Notes under the pieces: model-generated
What the model was told of the DNA's origin: nothing
Database searches by the model: none
What the model saw: only the letters and a program-made list of their open reading frames with translations
Translations under genes and position numbers: made by a program
In this document: piece by piece, positions 1 to 7,384 of the stretch
Layout of the letters: each line of letters opens with the position of its first letter
Position numbering within the stretch: the stretch's first letter is position 1
Assembly (NCBI RefSeq): GCF_030811835.1
Contig: NZ_JAUSRO010000014.1
Span: forward strand, 108,569 to 172,568
Source: Variovorax ginsengisoli
GTDB taxonomy: Bacteria; Pseudomonadota; Gammaproteobacteria; Burkholderiales; Burkholderiaceae_C
Direction: 5' to 3'
Length of the DNA stretch: 64,000 nucleotides

Positions 1-500
1 AGTTCCTTCGCCTTGGCCTTGTCGCCGAAGCCGACCGGCCAGCCCGGCACCTTGTAGTAGAGAACGCCCAGGCTGTTGTAGGCCGAGCCTTCGAGCGCAG
101 CGCCATCGATGGCGATGGCGGATTCGTACAGCGCCTTGGCCTGCTTGACCAGGCCGAGCGCGCCGAGCCCACCCTTTTCGCCGGCCCATGAGCTCACGAT
201 GATGCCTTCCCATACCAGCGGTTCGGGGCGGCCGGGGAAGGCCTCGCTCACCTTGTGCGCCTTGGCGGTGAGCGCCTCGAAGCCCTTCTCGCGTTCGGCG
301 GCGGGGCTCTGGTAGCGGATCGCCTCCCAGTCGTGCTGCAGCTCGGCGACGGCGTCGTCGACGGCGGCGGCTCGGGCCGGCAGCGCAGCGAACAGCGTCA
401 GGGTGACCAGGCTGGCGGCGAGGCATCCGGTCAGCCGTCGGCGCGAGCGGGAGCGCGAGGCGTACAGAGGGGCGTGGAGATCGGTCAGGGTGGCGGTCAT
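1..500 (-). CDS. Exported TPR-like protein, 3' end beyond window
   Basis: This gene reads leftward off the window edge, so only its first 166 codons are visible. It starts at the ATG at 500. The N-terminus has an Arg-rich stretch, a hydrophobic core and an Ala-rich cleavage region (LPARAAA, about residues 40-46), which is a typical signal peptide. The mature part is helical with Ala/Glu/Lys-rich repeats spaced like tetratricopeptide helices (for example AKALYESAIAIDG near residue 128). It resembles small periplasmic TPR proteins, sometimes labelled TRAP-transporter TatT-like, but I cannot name it firmly. It lies 30 bp after the SDR gene on the same strand and is probably the last gene of the operon that begins at 4244. 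No enzymatic role is apparent; it could be a periplasmic scaffold or binding component of the pathway encoded upstream. Confidence 0.6.
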   Translation of the reverse strand, partial: MTATLTDLHAPLYASRSRSRRRLTGCLAASLVTLTLFAALPARAAAVDDAVAELQHDWEAIRYQSPAAEREKGFEALTAKAHKVSEAFPGRPEPLVWEGIIVSSWAGEKGGLGALGLVKQAKALYESAIAIDGAALEGSAYNSLGVLYYKVPGWPVGFGDKAKAKE

Positions 501-530
501 CGTTGTCTTCGTTGTCTTCGTGGTGGGAAT

Positions 531-1430
531 TCAGAGGGCGTTGCGCATCAGCGAATGGCTGTCGGCTTCGGCCGGGGTGTCCCTCGGCAAGGTGCCATCC
601 AGCACCGCCGTCGGGGATGTCGTGACGGGCGGCAGGCTCTCGCGGTGCTTGCGGAACGACCCGTCGAGCAGTCCGGGTGCGACGCCGTTCAGGCGGACCG
701 CCAGACTTTCGGGAAAGCCCAGGAAGCGCTCGGCCGCGCCACTCTCGATCAGTTGCAACAGCGCCCTTGCGGCGACTTCCGGCGCGTCCATTGCCGTGCC
801 GGTGGCCTTGTTGTAGCCGTCGACGGCGTCGCTGTTGAAGGCGGTCCGTGTGCTGCGCGGGCCCAGATACTGGACGCCGACCGACGTCCCGCCCAGTTCG
901 CGCCGCAGCGACTCTGCGAAGCCGCGCAGCCCGAACTTGCTGGCGCTGTACACGCTGAAGCCCGGCAGGCCCAGGCGCCCGAGCACCGAGCCGACGAAGA
1001 CGACGCGCGACTCGGTGCAGCTGCGCAGATGCGGCAGCAGCGCCTGGGTCAGCAGCATGGGGGCGAACAGGTTCAGGTGCAGCACCTGGGCCATCTCGTT
1101 CGTGGCGAAGGACTCGATGCGGCCGAAGGCGGGCACGCCCGCGTTGTGGACCAGGACGTTGCAGCCCCAGCCGGCTGCGACCTCGGCGATGCCGGCGAGG
1201 CTCGAGGTGCGGGTGAGGTCGGCGGCATACCACTCGATGCTGGGCGGCGGTGCATGGGCACCAGCACCGGTGCAGGTGCGAGCCAGCGCCCGCGCCTGCG
1301 CGGCCAGCCGCGCAGGCGAGCGGCCGAGCAGCATGACGCTGGCCCCCGCGCCGACCAGTGCGGCCGCGGCCGCCTGGCCGATGCCGCCGGTGGCCCCCGT
1401 CAGCAGCACACGCGCGTCCTTCGCCTTCAT
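531..1430 (-). CDS. Short-chain dehydrogenase/reductase (SDR)
   Basis: A 299-residue classical SDR that should interconvert a carbonyl and an alcohol using NAD(P)H. Near the N-terminus it has the Rossmann motif TGATGGIG (about residues 11-18), then NAG in the HNAGVP segment, the catalytic Ser in the GSVLG region and YSASK, the catalytic Tyr/Lys pair. The start at 1430 was chosen because the Rossmann fold begins a few residues later and because it overlaps the stop of the preceding diiron-protein gene by four bases (ATGA), which suggests translational coupling. A longer open frame upstream has no SDR features. The family is too broad to name the substrate. In this operon the SDR probably reduces or oxidises a lipid-derived intermediate made by the ligase and the diiron enzyme. 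Confidence 0.85.
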   Translation of the reverse strand: MKAKDARVLLTGATGGIGQAAAAALVGAGASVMLLGRSPARLAAQARALARTCTGAGAHAPPPSIEWYAADLTRTSSLAGIAEVAAGWGCNVLVHNAGVPAFGRIESFATNEMAQVLHLNLFAPMLLTQALLPHLRSCTESRVVFVGSVLGRLGLPGFSVYSASKFGLRGFAESLRRELGGTSVGVQYLGPRSTRTAFNSDAVDGYNKATGTAMDAPEVAARALLQLIESGAAERFLGFPESLAVRLNGVAPGLLDGSFRKHRESLPPVTTSPTAVLDGTLPRDTPAEADSHSLMRNAL

Positions 1431-2119
1431 GCCGCGACCGCCTTGGCCGTGGTCGATACCGCTGCAGGCACGGGCAACGGCAGGCTGCGGAACACGTCGC
1501 CATAGAGCCGGTAGAACGCCTGTGCCGCATGGATGATGTCGGCCTGGTCCGCCGGTGACTCGACCTGATCCATCAGCAGTTCGAAATGCGCCGTGTGCTC
1601 CTGGTCGAGCGTGCCGTGCGAGCGCAGGTAGCTGAAGGCCGCATCCGGCAGGCCGAGCGGCTTCTGGATCTGGTCGGCAGCCATCAGGGCGAGCGAGACG
1701 CTCGTGCCTTCGAGCACATGCACCATGCCGAAGAAACCGAGCGGATTGCGCCGCGCGATGGTGTCGTAGGCATAGGCCACCATCACCTCCGTCGCGTGGC
1801 CGGGGGGGCCGTTTCGCACCGCATCGGCATCGCCGCCGCAGGCACGGATGTCGTCGAGGATCCACAGGTCGTGGCCTTGCTCCTCCTCGATGTATTCGTC
1901 GAGCGGCCCGCGCAGCCATTGATTGGCCGGTGGCAGTGCGGCCTGGCAGGCATGCAGCAACGGCACGGTGTGGCGCACATGGTGATAGGCCTCACGCAGA
2001 AAGGCCAGGTAGCTCGGCAGCGAAACCTCGCCGCGCAGGCAGCCCTGGATGATGGGCGTGCCCAGCAGGCCCATGCGTGCGTCGGCGGTCTCTTGGACCA
2101 GGCGTGGGTAGAAAGTCAT
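1427..2119 (-). CDS. TenA/haem-oxygenase-like diiron oxidase candidate
   Basis: A 230-residue all-helical protein of the TenA-like, iron-containing redox superfamily (haem-oxygenase-like diiron oxidases; UndA, BesC and SznF are known members). Candidate metal ligands fall in the expected order: E43 in the LREAYHH helix, E80 and H83 (an ExxH pair in EEEQGHD), E137 in HVLEG, and H168, D172 and H175 in the HGTLDQEH segment. The acidic residues argue for a metal oxidase rather than a thiaminase II, which would use a cysteine nucleophile. Members known to act on fatty acids or amino acids cleave or hydroxylate C-C or C-H bonds. It lies 14 bp after the acyl ligase gene and overlaps the SDR start, so it probably acts on an activated acyl substrate. 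The ligand assignment is by eye. Confidence 0.75.
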   Translation of the reverse strand: MTFYPRLVQETADARMGLLGTPIIQGCLRGEVSLPSYLAFLREAYHHVRHTVPLLHACQAALPPANQWLRGPLDEYIEEEQGHDLWILDDIRACGGDADAVRNGPPGHATEVMVAYAYDTIARRNPLGFFGMVHVLEGTSVSLALMAADQIQKPLGLPDAAFSYLRSHGTLDQEHTAHFELLMDQVESPADQADIIHAAQAFYRLYGDVFRSLPLPVPAAVSTTAKAVAA

Positions 2120-2133
2120 GAAGGCTCCAGGGT

Positions 2134-3606
2134 TCAAGGGGTGGGACGCGATGCCGTCTCGAGGGCATCCGCGTGCATTTGAAGAATGGCCGCGCGCTGC
2201 GGGCGACCGTTGGCGGTGGCCAGGCCGGACGCGGCGCTGAAGTCGGCCCGGCCGCGCGCCCAACGTTCGATACGGGCGTAGTCGGGCAGCAGTTCGTTGG
2301 CCGCTTCGACCGCCGCCTGAAGGACGGTGTCGGGCAGGTCGGGCCGCGTCGGCCACAGCACCGCGCTCAAGGCCGGCTCGCCGTCGCCGAACACCACCGC
2401 CTGCGCGATGGCGTTCTCGCCGCGCAAGGCCGTCTCGACCCATTCGGGCGACACGTTGCGGCCGAAGGCCGTGATCAGCACGTGCTTCTTGCGGCCCTGG
2501 ATGTGCAGGAAGCCGTCGGCGTCGATCATGCCCAGGTCACCGGTCGGCCACCAGGCCGGTGGCGCCTGCGATGCTTGCGGTGCTGGCGTGTGGCCCAGGT
2601 AGCCGCTGAAGAGGCTGCCGGCGACTTCGACTTCGCCGTCCGCGGCGATGCGCAGCCGCGCATGGGGCAGCACACGCCCGGCACTGCCGGCGCGCGCCGC
2701 GCCCGGCAGGTTCAAGGTCTGCACCGAGGCGCCCTCGGACAGCCCGTAGCCTTCGTGCGCCGGAATGCCAACAGCCTGCGCTGCCTCGAGCAGCTTGGCG
2801 CCCACGGCCGCGCCGCCGACGGCCACCATGCGCAACGATGCCGGTGCGCGCTGCCCGCTCTGCAGCAGGTGGCCGACCCAGGCGCGCAGCATCTGCGGCA
2901 GCAGGATGATGCTGTGCGGCTGCCGGGCTGCGACCACGCTCTGGAACTGCACGGCATCGAAGCTCGACGATCCGCGCAGGCCGAGTTGTTCCAGCGGGAG
3001 CACCACGCAGGTGGCGCCGCGCATCAGCGGCGCCATCAGGCCCGCGATGTTCTCCAGCAGCACTGCGAACGGGAGCGCGCACAGGTGGCGTTGAATGTCG
3101 AGCGGGGCCATGGCCGTGACCAGTCCCTCTGCCACCTGCTGCATCGCCGCGCCAGAGAGGCACACGCCCTTCGGCGCGCCGGTGGTGCCCGAGGTGAAGG
3201 TGATCTTGGCCGTGCCGGCGGGCATCGGCACGGGGGCGCCCGGCAGCCGCAGCATGGCCAGGGGCTGCGCTGCGACGGCGATGTCCACCGTCGGGGCGCC
3301 AGCCCATCGGGCGGCCAGCATGGGCAGGGTCAACACCGTGTCGACGCCTGCGGCCTGCAGGGCGTGGCCGATCTGCTCGGGCGTGAAGAACACCGGCAGC
3401 GGCACATGCACGACGCCAGCCGCAGCGGCCGCAAGGTCTGCGACGACCCAGGATGCACCGTTGTCCATCAACGTGGCGAGCACCTGCGTGCGTTGGGCCA
3501 CCAGCCGATCGCGCAGGACATCGACCTCGGCCTGCAACGCCTCGCGCTGCCAGGCGCGCTCGCCGTCCTCCAGGGCCGCAGTGGCGCCCAGGGCGAGCGC
3601 CGTCAT
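2134..3606 (-). CDS. AMP-binding acyl ligase (long-chain acyl-CoA synthetase-like)
   Basis: A 490-residue ANL-superfamily enzyme that activates a carboxylate as acyl-adenylate. Visible motifs are the phosphate-binding loop FTSGTTGAPKG (about residues 137-147), GYGLSEG (adenine site), TGDLG with the ribose-binding Asp, and FGRNVSPEW in the C-terminal hinge region. Near the C-terminus the usual catalytic-lysine segment (LTPTxK in long-chain synthetases) reads LATANGRPQR, so the expected Lys looks replaced by Arg. This may weaken adenylation or shift the enzyme towards a different half reaction. The start at 3606 overlaps the stop of the hemolysin-like gene (ATGA), and the ligase-like sequence begins directly afterwards. 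The acyl substrate is unknown; a medium or long fatty acid is likely from the family. Confidence 0.85.
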   Translation of the reverse strand: MTALALGATAALEDGERAWQREALQAEVDVLRDRLVAQRTQVLATLMDNGASWVVADLAAAAAGVVHVPLPVFFTPEQIGHALQAAGVDTVLTLPMLAARWAGAPTVDIAVAAQPLAMLRLPGAPVPMPAGTAKITFTSGTTGAPKGVCLSGAAMQQVAEGLVTAMAPLDIQRHLCALPFAVLLENIAGLMAPLMRGATCVVLPLEQLGLRGSSSFDAVQFQSVVAARQPHSIILLPQMLRAWVGHLLQSGQRAPASLRMVAVGGAAVGAKLLEAAQAVGIPAHEGYGLSEGASVQTLNLPGAARAGSAGRVLPHARLRIAADGEVEVAGSLFSGYLGHTPAPQASQAPPAWWPTGDLGMIDADGFLHIQGRKKHVLITAFGRNVSPEWVETALRGENAIAQAVVFGDGEPALSAVLWPTRPDLPDTVLQAAVEAANELLPDYARIERWARGRADFSAASGLATANGRPQRAAILQMHADALETASRPTP

Positions 3607-4244
3607 TGCGCATCCCTCGCTGCAGCGCGACGCGTCATGTGGTGCAGCGCCTGGCCGAGGTGCCCGGCCAGCACGACCGGTCGATGGTCGTAGTAGCTGC
3701 CCCAGTGCGTGGCCTCCGCACCAAGGGCGGCCGGGTCGGCGGTGCCAAGCGCCAGCGGCGTGACGCCGATGCGCACGAAGAGCTGACGCAACTCGGTCGT
3801 GAGCGTGCTCACGACCCACTGGAAGCCTTGTGCGGCCAAGTGCGGGCCGAGCAGCGCGATCAGGCGCCGCCCCTCGCCGGACCGTGACGCCGAGAGGTGC
3901 CCTACCTCGACCACGCTGCGGCGCACCGGCTCGGCCCCGGCTTGCGCGGCGAGCAGTGTCTCAACCGGCGACGGCAGGTAGCGCTCGAGAAACAGCGGCG
4001 CACCCGCGGCGCTGCGGTACCCAGCGGCCGCAACGATTTTGCCGCGGTCCTGCAGGCTCACCAGGACCGGGGTGAACTGCTGCACACGGGCGCCGTAGCG
4101 CTGCGCAAAAACGTCTCTGATGAAGGCTTCGACCTCAGCGCGCCGCGGGTCGTCGTGCCCATGCACGACAAGAGCGAGCCGCTCGGACGCGACACCGGCC
4201 GGCGGCGACGGATTGCCGTCGTCGGAGGAAACAGCCATGAACAT
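3603..4244 (-). CDS. Thermostable hemolysin family protein
   Basis: A 213-residue protein resembling the thermostable hemolysin family (the delta-VPH type first named in Vibrio), whose fold is thought to be related to N-acyltransferases. Supporting features are the N-terminal HGHDDPRRAEVEAFI region, the FLERYLPSPVE segment around residue 85 and EVGHLS near 112. There is no signal peptide or membrane segment, so an enzymatic role is more credible than a secreted lysin. The first of two nearby ATG codons (4244) is preferred because AAGGAG lies five bases upstream. It is the first gene of the operon, and its stop overlaps the start of the acyl ligase. I infer that it transfers or condenses the activated acyl group; the historical name should not be taken as proof of haemolysis. 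Confidence 0.75.
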   Translation of the reverse strand: MFMAVSSDDGNPSPPAGVASERLALVVHGHDDPRRAEVEAFIRDVFAQRYGARVQQFTPVLVSLQDRGKIVAAAGYRSAAGAPLFLERYLPSPVETLLAAQAGAEPVRRSVVEVGHLSASRSGEGRRLIALLGPHLAAQGFQWVVSTLTTELRQLFVRIGVTPLALGTADPAALGAEATHWGSYYDHRPVVLAGHLGQALHHMTRRAAARDAQ

Positions 4245-4373
4245 TCAAACTCCTTCGGTCCCGTGCCGAAAGGCGGCTCGGCTTGAAGGAACGGATGGTC
4301 GCGCATGGCGATTAAGCGCACCTTAAGTTGGCGTGGCAGGCACCGCGGTGACTCACCGGGCACATCCCACCCG

Positions 4374-5582
4374 TTACGGCACAGCGGCGTCGCGCTGGCT
4401 GTTTCTCGACATGCTCAGGTCCAACGCCTCACGCAGTCGCAGGATGGCAAGCTCGTGCTGCCGTGTCTGCGGTCCTCTCCCGTAGGTGGCTGCCTTGTGG
4501 ATGAGTCGCAGTTGCTCACGCTGCAATCGTGTCTTCAGAAGACCTGCCTGCGCGCCGAACCTGCGACGGACTTCACGTCGCGCTTGCCAGCGCAGCAGCG
4601 GCGCACCCAGGCGCAGCCATTCGTCGTCGGCGATCAGGGCGCGTTCGGGAACGAAGTAGGCGCCAAGGGCATGGAGGTAGGCGCCGTTCTCGCGCGCCGC
4701 CACATGCCAGAACAGGGCCGCGGCCAGCAACACCGGTATGCCCTTGACACAAGTCAGCAACACCAGGCCCGTGAGTTCTTCACTGAAGACATCCTCCAGC
4801 AAGGGGGAGTTCCAGAAGAAGTGGAGGAACCACGCCAAAGTGAAGCACGCGATAGCCATCGCCAGACGGCTGGCGATGCGACGCTGCGGATGCAGCAGAA
4901 ACCAGGCGATACCGTAAGAAGCGATCGTGGAGAAAGCCGCATGAGTCCACAGCCCAGCAAGCAGACCGCGCGTCAGCAGATTCAGCAGCACAGGCTCGAC
5001 CTGGCTTTCGAGCGGAAAATGCATGGAAGCTTTGACGGTGTACGCGAGGTTTTCGATGACCTGGAAACCGAGTCCCGTCATGGCGCCGACGATGAGCACG
5101 GAGAGGTGCGTCTGAAACTGGTTGCGCGCGACCAGAATCATGAGCACCACACCGGCGAGTTTCATGAATTCTTCGGTCGTAGGGCCGGCCAGCGCCGCAC
5201 CCCAGGCAGCGGCGAACTCCGGTGAAATCAGCTTGCTGCAAAGACTCTGGAACGCCAGGTTGGCTGGTGCCGCGAAAAAAACCGAACCCAAGCCGCCCCA
5301 GCCGAAAGCCAACAAGAAGGCCTCCCATGGGTGCTGATCCAGCAGGTCCAGCGCCCGGAACGCCAGCATGAACAGCGCTGTATAGCCGGCCCAGACCAGC
5401 AAACCCAACAGAACGGTGACCGGGACGACTCTCAGCCCCATCGAGAACATTTGCAGGGTGTAGAACAGGCCGTTGACGATCAGCCCGGTCAGCACCCAGA
5501 ACGCCGCGCGGCGAGGCTGGAAGAACGAGTCGGTGCCGATGGGCCCGCTGGCGTCGGCATCGATGTTGAGGGCGTTCTTCAT
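4374..5582 (-). CDS. PrsW-family intramembrane protease
   Basis: A 402-residue polytopic membrane protein with about eight hydrophobic segments in residues 25-300 and a basic cytoplasmic tail. The family's signature residues are present: the Glu pair E137-E138 in TTEEFMK, E177-N178 in the IENLAY segment, H214 in THAAF and H254 in FLHFFW. PrsW proteins are glutamic-type intramembrane proteases; the Bacillus founder cleaves an anti-sigma factor. No anti-sigma gene is visible nearby. The gene starts four bases inside the end of the upstream membrane-anchored protein gene (ATGA overlap), so the two are coupled, and that neighbour could be its partner or substrate. The tail after residue 300, rich in Arg and Gln, is longer than I would expect for the minimal family and has no motif I recognise. 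Confidence 0.8.
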   Translation of the reverse strand: MKNALNIDADASGPIGTDSFFQPRRAAFWVLTGLIVNGLFYTLQMFSMGLRVVPVTVLLGLLVWAGYTALFMLAFRALDLLDQHPWEAFLLAFGWGGLGSVFFAAPANLAFQSLCSKLISPEFAAAWGAALAGPTTEEFMKLAGVVLMILVARNQFQTHLSVLIVGAMTGLGFQVIENLAYTVKASMHFPLESQVEPVLLNLLTRGLLAGLWTHAAFSTIASYGIAWFLLHPQRRIASRLAMAIACFTLAWFLHFFWNSPLLEDVFSEELTGLVLLTCVKGIPVLLAAALFWHVAARENGAYLHALGAYFVPERALIADDEWLRLGAPLLRWQARREVRRRFGAQAGLLKTRLQREQLRLIHKAATYGRGPQTRQHELAILRLREALDLSMSRNSQRDAAVP

Positions 5583-6136
5583 GGCGCACCGAAGTCCATC
5601 GAATCAACCATCGTGCGGGCGTCTTCCAATGCGGTTTCCATCCCCTCGTTAGGTCCCTGGAAGTCGACTTTGACCAGGGTCCGGCGTTGCGTGTCGACCG
5701 ACTGCCACAACCGGCCAGCGAGTCGGGGGCCGTAATAGGCAAAGGTTGTACCCTCGAGCCCCCACGTGTTGACGAAATCGGACATCTCGCCATCGATGTG
5801 CAGACCCTGGCCGCGCTCGACCATGCGCCGCAGTCGCACGACAGGCCCTGCCGGCCCGCCGTCCCACTGCTCGATGTTCACCTCGAACCGGTGGCGCCCC
5901 TTGAACAGCGACAGTGACTGGCCGAACCTCGAGCGTGACACATCCATGCTCCAGCCATCGGCCGGCACGAAGCGAACGTGGCCCAGGGTCACCGTCCGCC
6001 CCGGGTCCAATTCGAGGCTGCCCGGCGTGTGGCGGTCCCATGCCGTCAGGAACCCGACGTAGGCCAAGATGGCCGCCAACACAGCAAAGGCCCCCGGCCA
6101 TGTTCGATACGGAATGCGGCGGGAAGGATCGTGCAT
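5579..6136 (-). CDS. Membrane-anchored protein coupled to PrsW
   Basis: An unrecognised protein of 185 residues. It has one hydrophobic segment (about residues 12-33, AFAVLAAILAYVGFLTAW) after a short basic N-terminus, then a soluble domain rich in beta-type residues, so it is probably anchored in the inner membrane with the C-terminal domain outside. The ATG at 6136 is preferred over a possible TTG 81 bases upstream because the membrane segment then sits near the N-terminus; no clear ribosome site decides the matter. Its stop overlaps the PrsW start by four bases, and such coupling suggests the two products act together. A function as PrsW substrate or adaptor is only an inference from position. 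Confidence 0.6.
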   Translation of the reverse strand: MHDPSRRIPYRTWPGAFAVLAAILAYVGFLTAWDRHTPGSLELDPGRTVTLGHVRFVPADGWSMDVSRSRFGQSLSLFKGRHRFEVNIEQWDGGPAGPVVRLRRMVERGQGLHIDGEMSDFVNTWGLEGTTFAYYGPRLAGRLWQSVDTQRRTLVKVDFQGPNEGMETALEDARTMVDSMDFGAP

Positions 6137-6237
6137 CCCGGAATCGTGCCATAGCGCGCCGATCTCCTCATCGCCTCGGGACCCTGGCTGATGGCTGTTG
6201 CCTGCTTCGCAACGCAATCACGGCGCTACGGTCGCGC

Positions 6238-6270
6238 ACCAAGTTTGCCCATCGGTTTGACCACTTGGTC
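6238..6270. promoter_or_regulatory. Inverted repeats upstream of the sigma-54 promoter
   Basis: ACCAAGT at 6238-6244 and ACTTGGT at 6263-6269 form a 7-bp inverted repeat with an 18-bp gap. The right arm is also part of a compact palindrome, GACCACTTGGTC at 6259-6270. The block lies about 75-105 bp upstream of the sigma-54 type promoter, a normal distance for an enhancer-binding activator, and it could equally be a repressor operator. The binding protein is unknown; the repeat does not match the NtrC consensus well. Confidence 0.4.
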
Positions 6271-6340
6271 CATTCTGGAGCACTGAGTTTCAACCAGGAC
6301 GTAGAGATATCTCCAAGTCATTGTCTGGATTGAATAAAGT

Positions 6341-6357
6341 TTGGCACGATAGTTGCT
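6341..6357 (+). promoter_or_regulatory. Sigma-54 (RpoN) type -24/-12 promoter
   Basis: TTGGCACGATAGTTGCT at 6341-6357 matches the RpoN consensus TGGCACG-N4-TTGCW throughout, with the invariant GG (6343-6344) and GC (6355-6356) separated by exactly ten bases. Transcription would begin near 6368, about 25 bp before the BMP gene start at 6393. Sigma-54 control fits a nitrogen-scavenging transport operon and implies an enhancer-binding activator encoded elsewhere, since none is in this window. Confidence 0.75.
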
Positions 6358-6392
6358 CAAACAAGGCACGACCATCTTCACACGGAGTTGAA

Positions 6393-7379
6393 ATGACCCA
6401 ACCCAGAAGCCCAGGACGTCGCACCTTCACCGGTCTGGCGCTTGGCATGTCTTTGCCGCTCCTGATGGGGCGTGCCAACGCCGCCGAAAAGATCAAGGTG
6501 GCCGGTGTGCACGCATCGCCGGTCGAGAACGCCTGGAACTCCCGGCTGCACGAGGCCCTGAAGCAGGCCGCTGCCGCCGGCAAGATCGACTATGTGTTCT
6601 CCGAGAACGTCACCAACACCGACTATCCCCGCGTGCTGCGCGAGTATGCCCAGTCGGGTGCCAAGCTGATCGTCGGCGAGAGCTACGGTGCCGAGCGCGA
6701 CGCGCGCGCAGTTGCCAAGGACTACCCCAAGGTCTATTTCCTGATGGGCTCCAGCGCCGGCCCGCAGGGCGAGAACTTCAGCGTTTTTGGTACCCGGAAC
6801 TACGAGGCCGCCTACCTCAGCGGCATGCTGGCCGGCAGCCTGACCAAGACCGGCAAGCTGGGCGCCGTCGGTGGCTTTCCCATCCCCGAGGTCAACCGCC
6901 TGATCAACGCGTTTCGTGCCGGCGCCAGCGAAGTCAAGTCCGGCCTGGTGTTCCAGAGTGGGTTCATCAACACCTGGTTCGACCCGCCGAAAGCGCAGGA
7001 ATCGGCCGTCGCGCAAATCGATGGCGGCTGCGACATCCTCTTCGGCGAGCGCATCGGCACGGCCGACGGCGCGAAGGCGCGCGGCAAGCTGGCGATCGGG
7101 TCGCTGCTCGACTACATGCCGCGTTATCCGGGGACGGTCATCGCCAGCGCCGTCTGGTACTTCAGTCCCACCTTGGACGCGGCCCTGGCCGATGCCGTGG
7201 CCGGCAGGCCGGCGGGCAAGGATTACGGCGCGTTCAGCATGATGGACAAGGGCGGCAACGATGTTCTTTTCGACAAACAGCTCGTGCCTGCCGCCGCCAT
7301 CGAAAAGATGATGGCCAAACGCGCCGCCATCAAGGCGGGGAGCTTCACCGTCCCGATCAACGACGCGAAGCCAGCCTGA
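6393..7379 (+). CDS. BMP-family ABC transporter substrate-binding protein
   Basis: A 328-residue periplasmic solute-binding protein of the BMP (basic membrane protein, PnrA-like) family, whose members bind nucleosides, purines and related compounds. It starts at 6393 with GGAG six bases upstream. The N-terminus carries the twin Arg of a Tat-like signal (GRRTFTGLALGMSLPLL, about residues 8-24) ending near NAAE. The mature start KIKVAGVHASPVENAWN and the later GAVGGFPIPEVNRLINAF segment are typical of the family. It is the first gene of an operon with an amidase, a double ATPase and two permeases, driven by the sigma-54 promoter just upstream. The ligand is not predictable from sequence; the amidase points to an amide- or ureide-type nitrogen compound. 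Confidence 0.88.
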   Translation: MTQPRSPGRRTFTGLALGMSLPLLMGRANAAEKIKVAGVHASPVENAWNSRLHEALKQAAAAGKIDYVFSENVTNTDYPRVLREYAQSGAKLIVGESYGAERDARAVAKDYPKVYFLMGSSAGPQGENFSVFGTRNYEAAYLSGMLAGSLTKTGKLGAVGGFPIPEVNRLINAFRAGASEVKSGLVFQSGFINTWFDPPKAQESAVAQIDGGCDILFGERIGTADGAKARGKLAIGSLLDYMPRYPGTVIASAVWYFSPTLDAALADAVAGRPAGKDYGAFSMMDKGGNDVLFDKQLVPAAAIEKMMAKRAAIKAGSFTVPINDAKPA

Positions 7380-7384
7380 ATTCG

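Noticed and set aside
4245..4373. A TPP riboswitch before the operon containing the TenA-like gene
   Set aside because: No THI-box-like conserved segments are seen in this short leader, and the TenA-like protein carries diiron-type ligands, so thiamine control is not supported.
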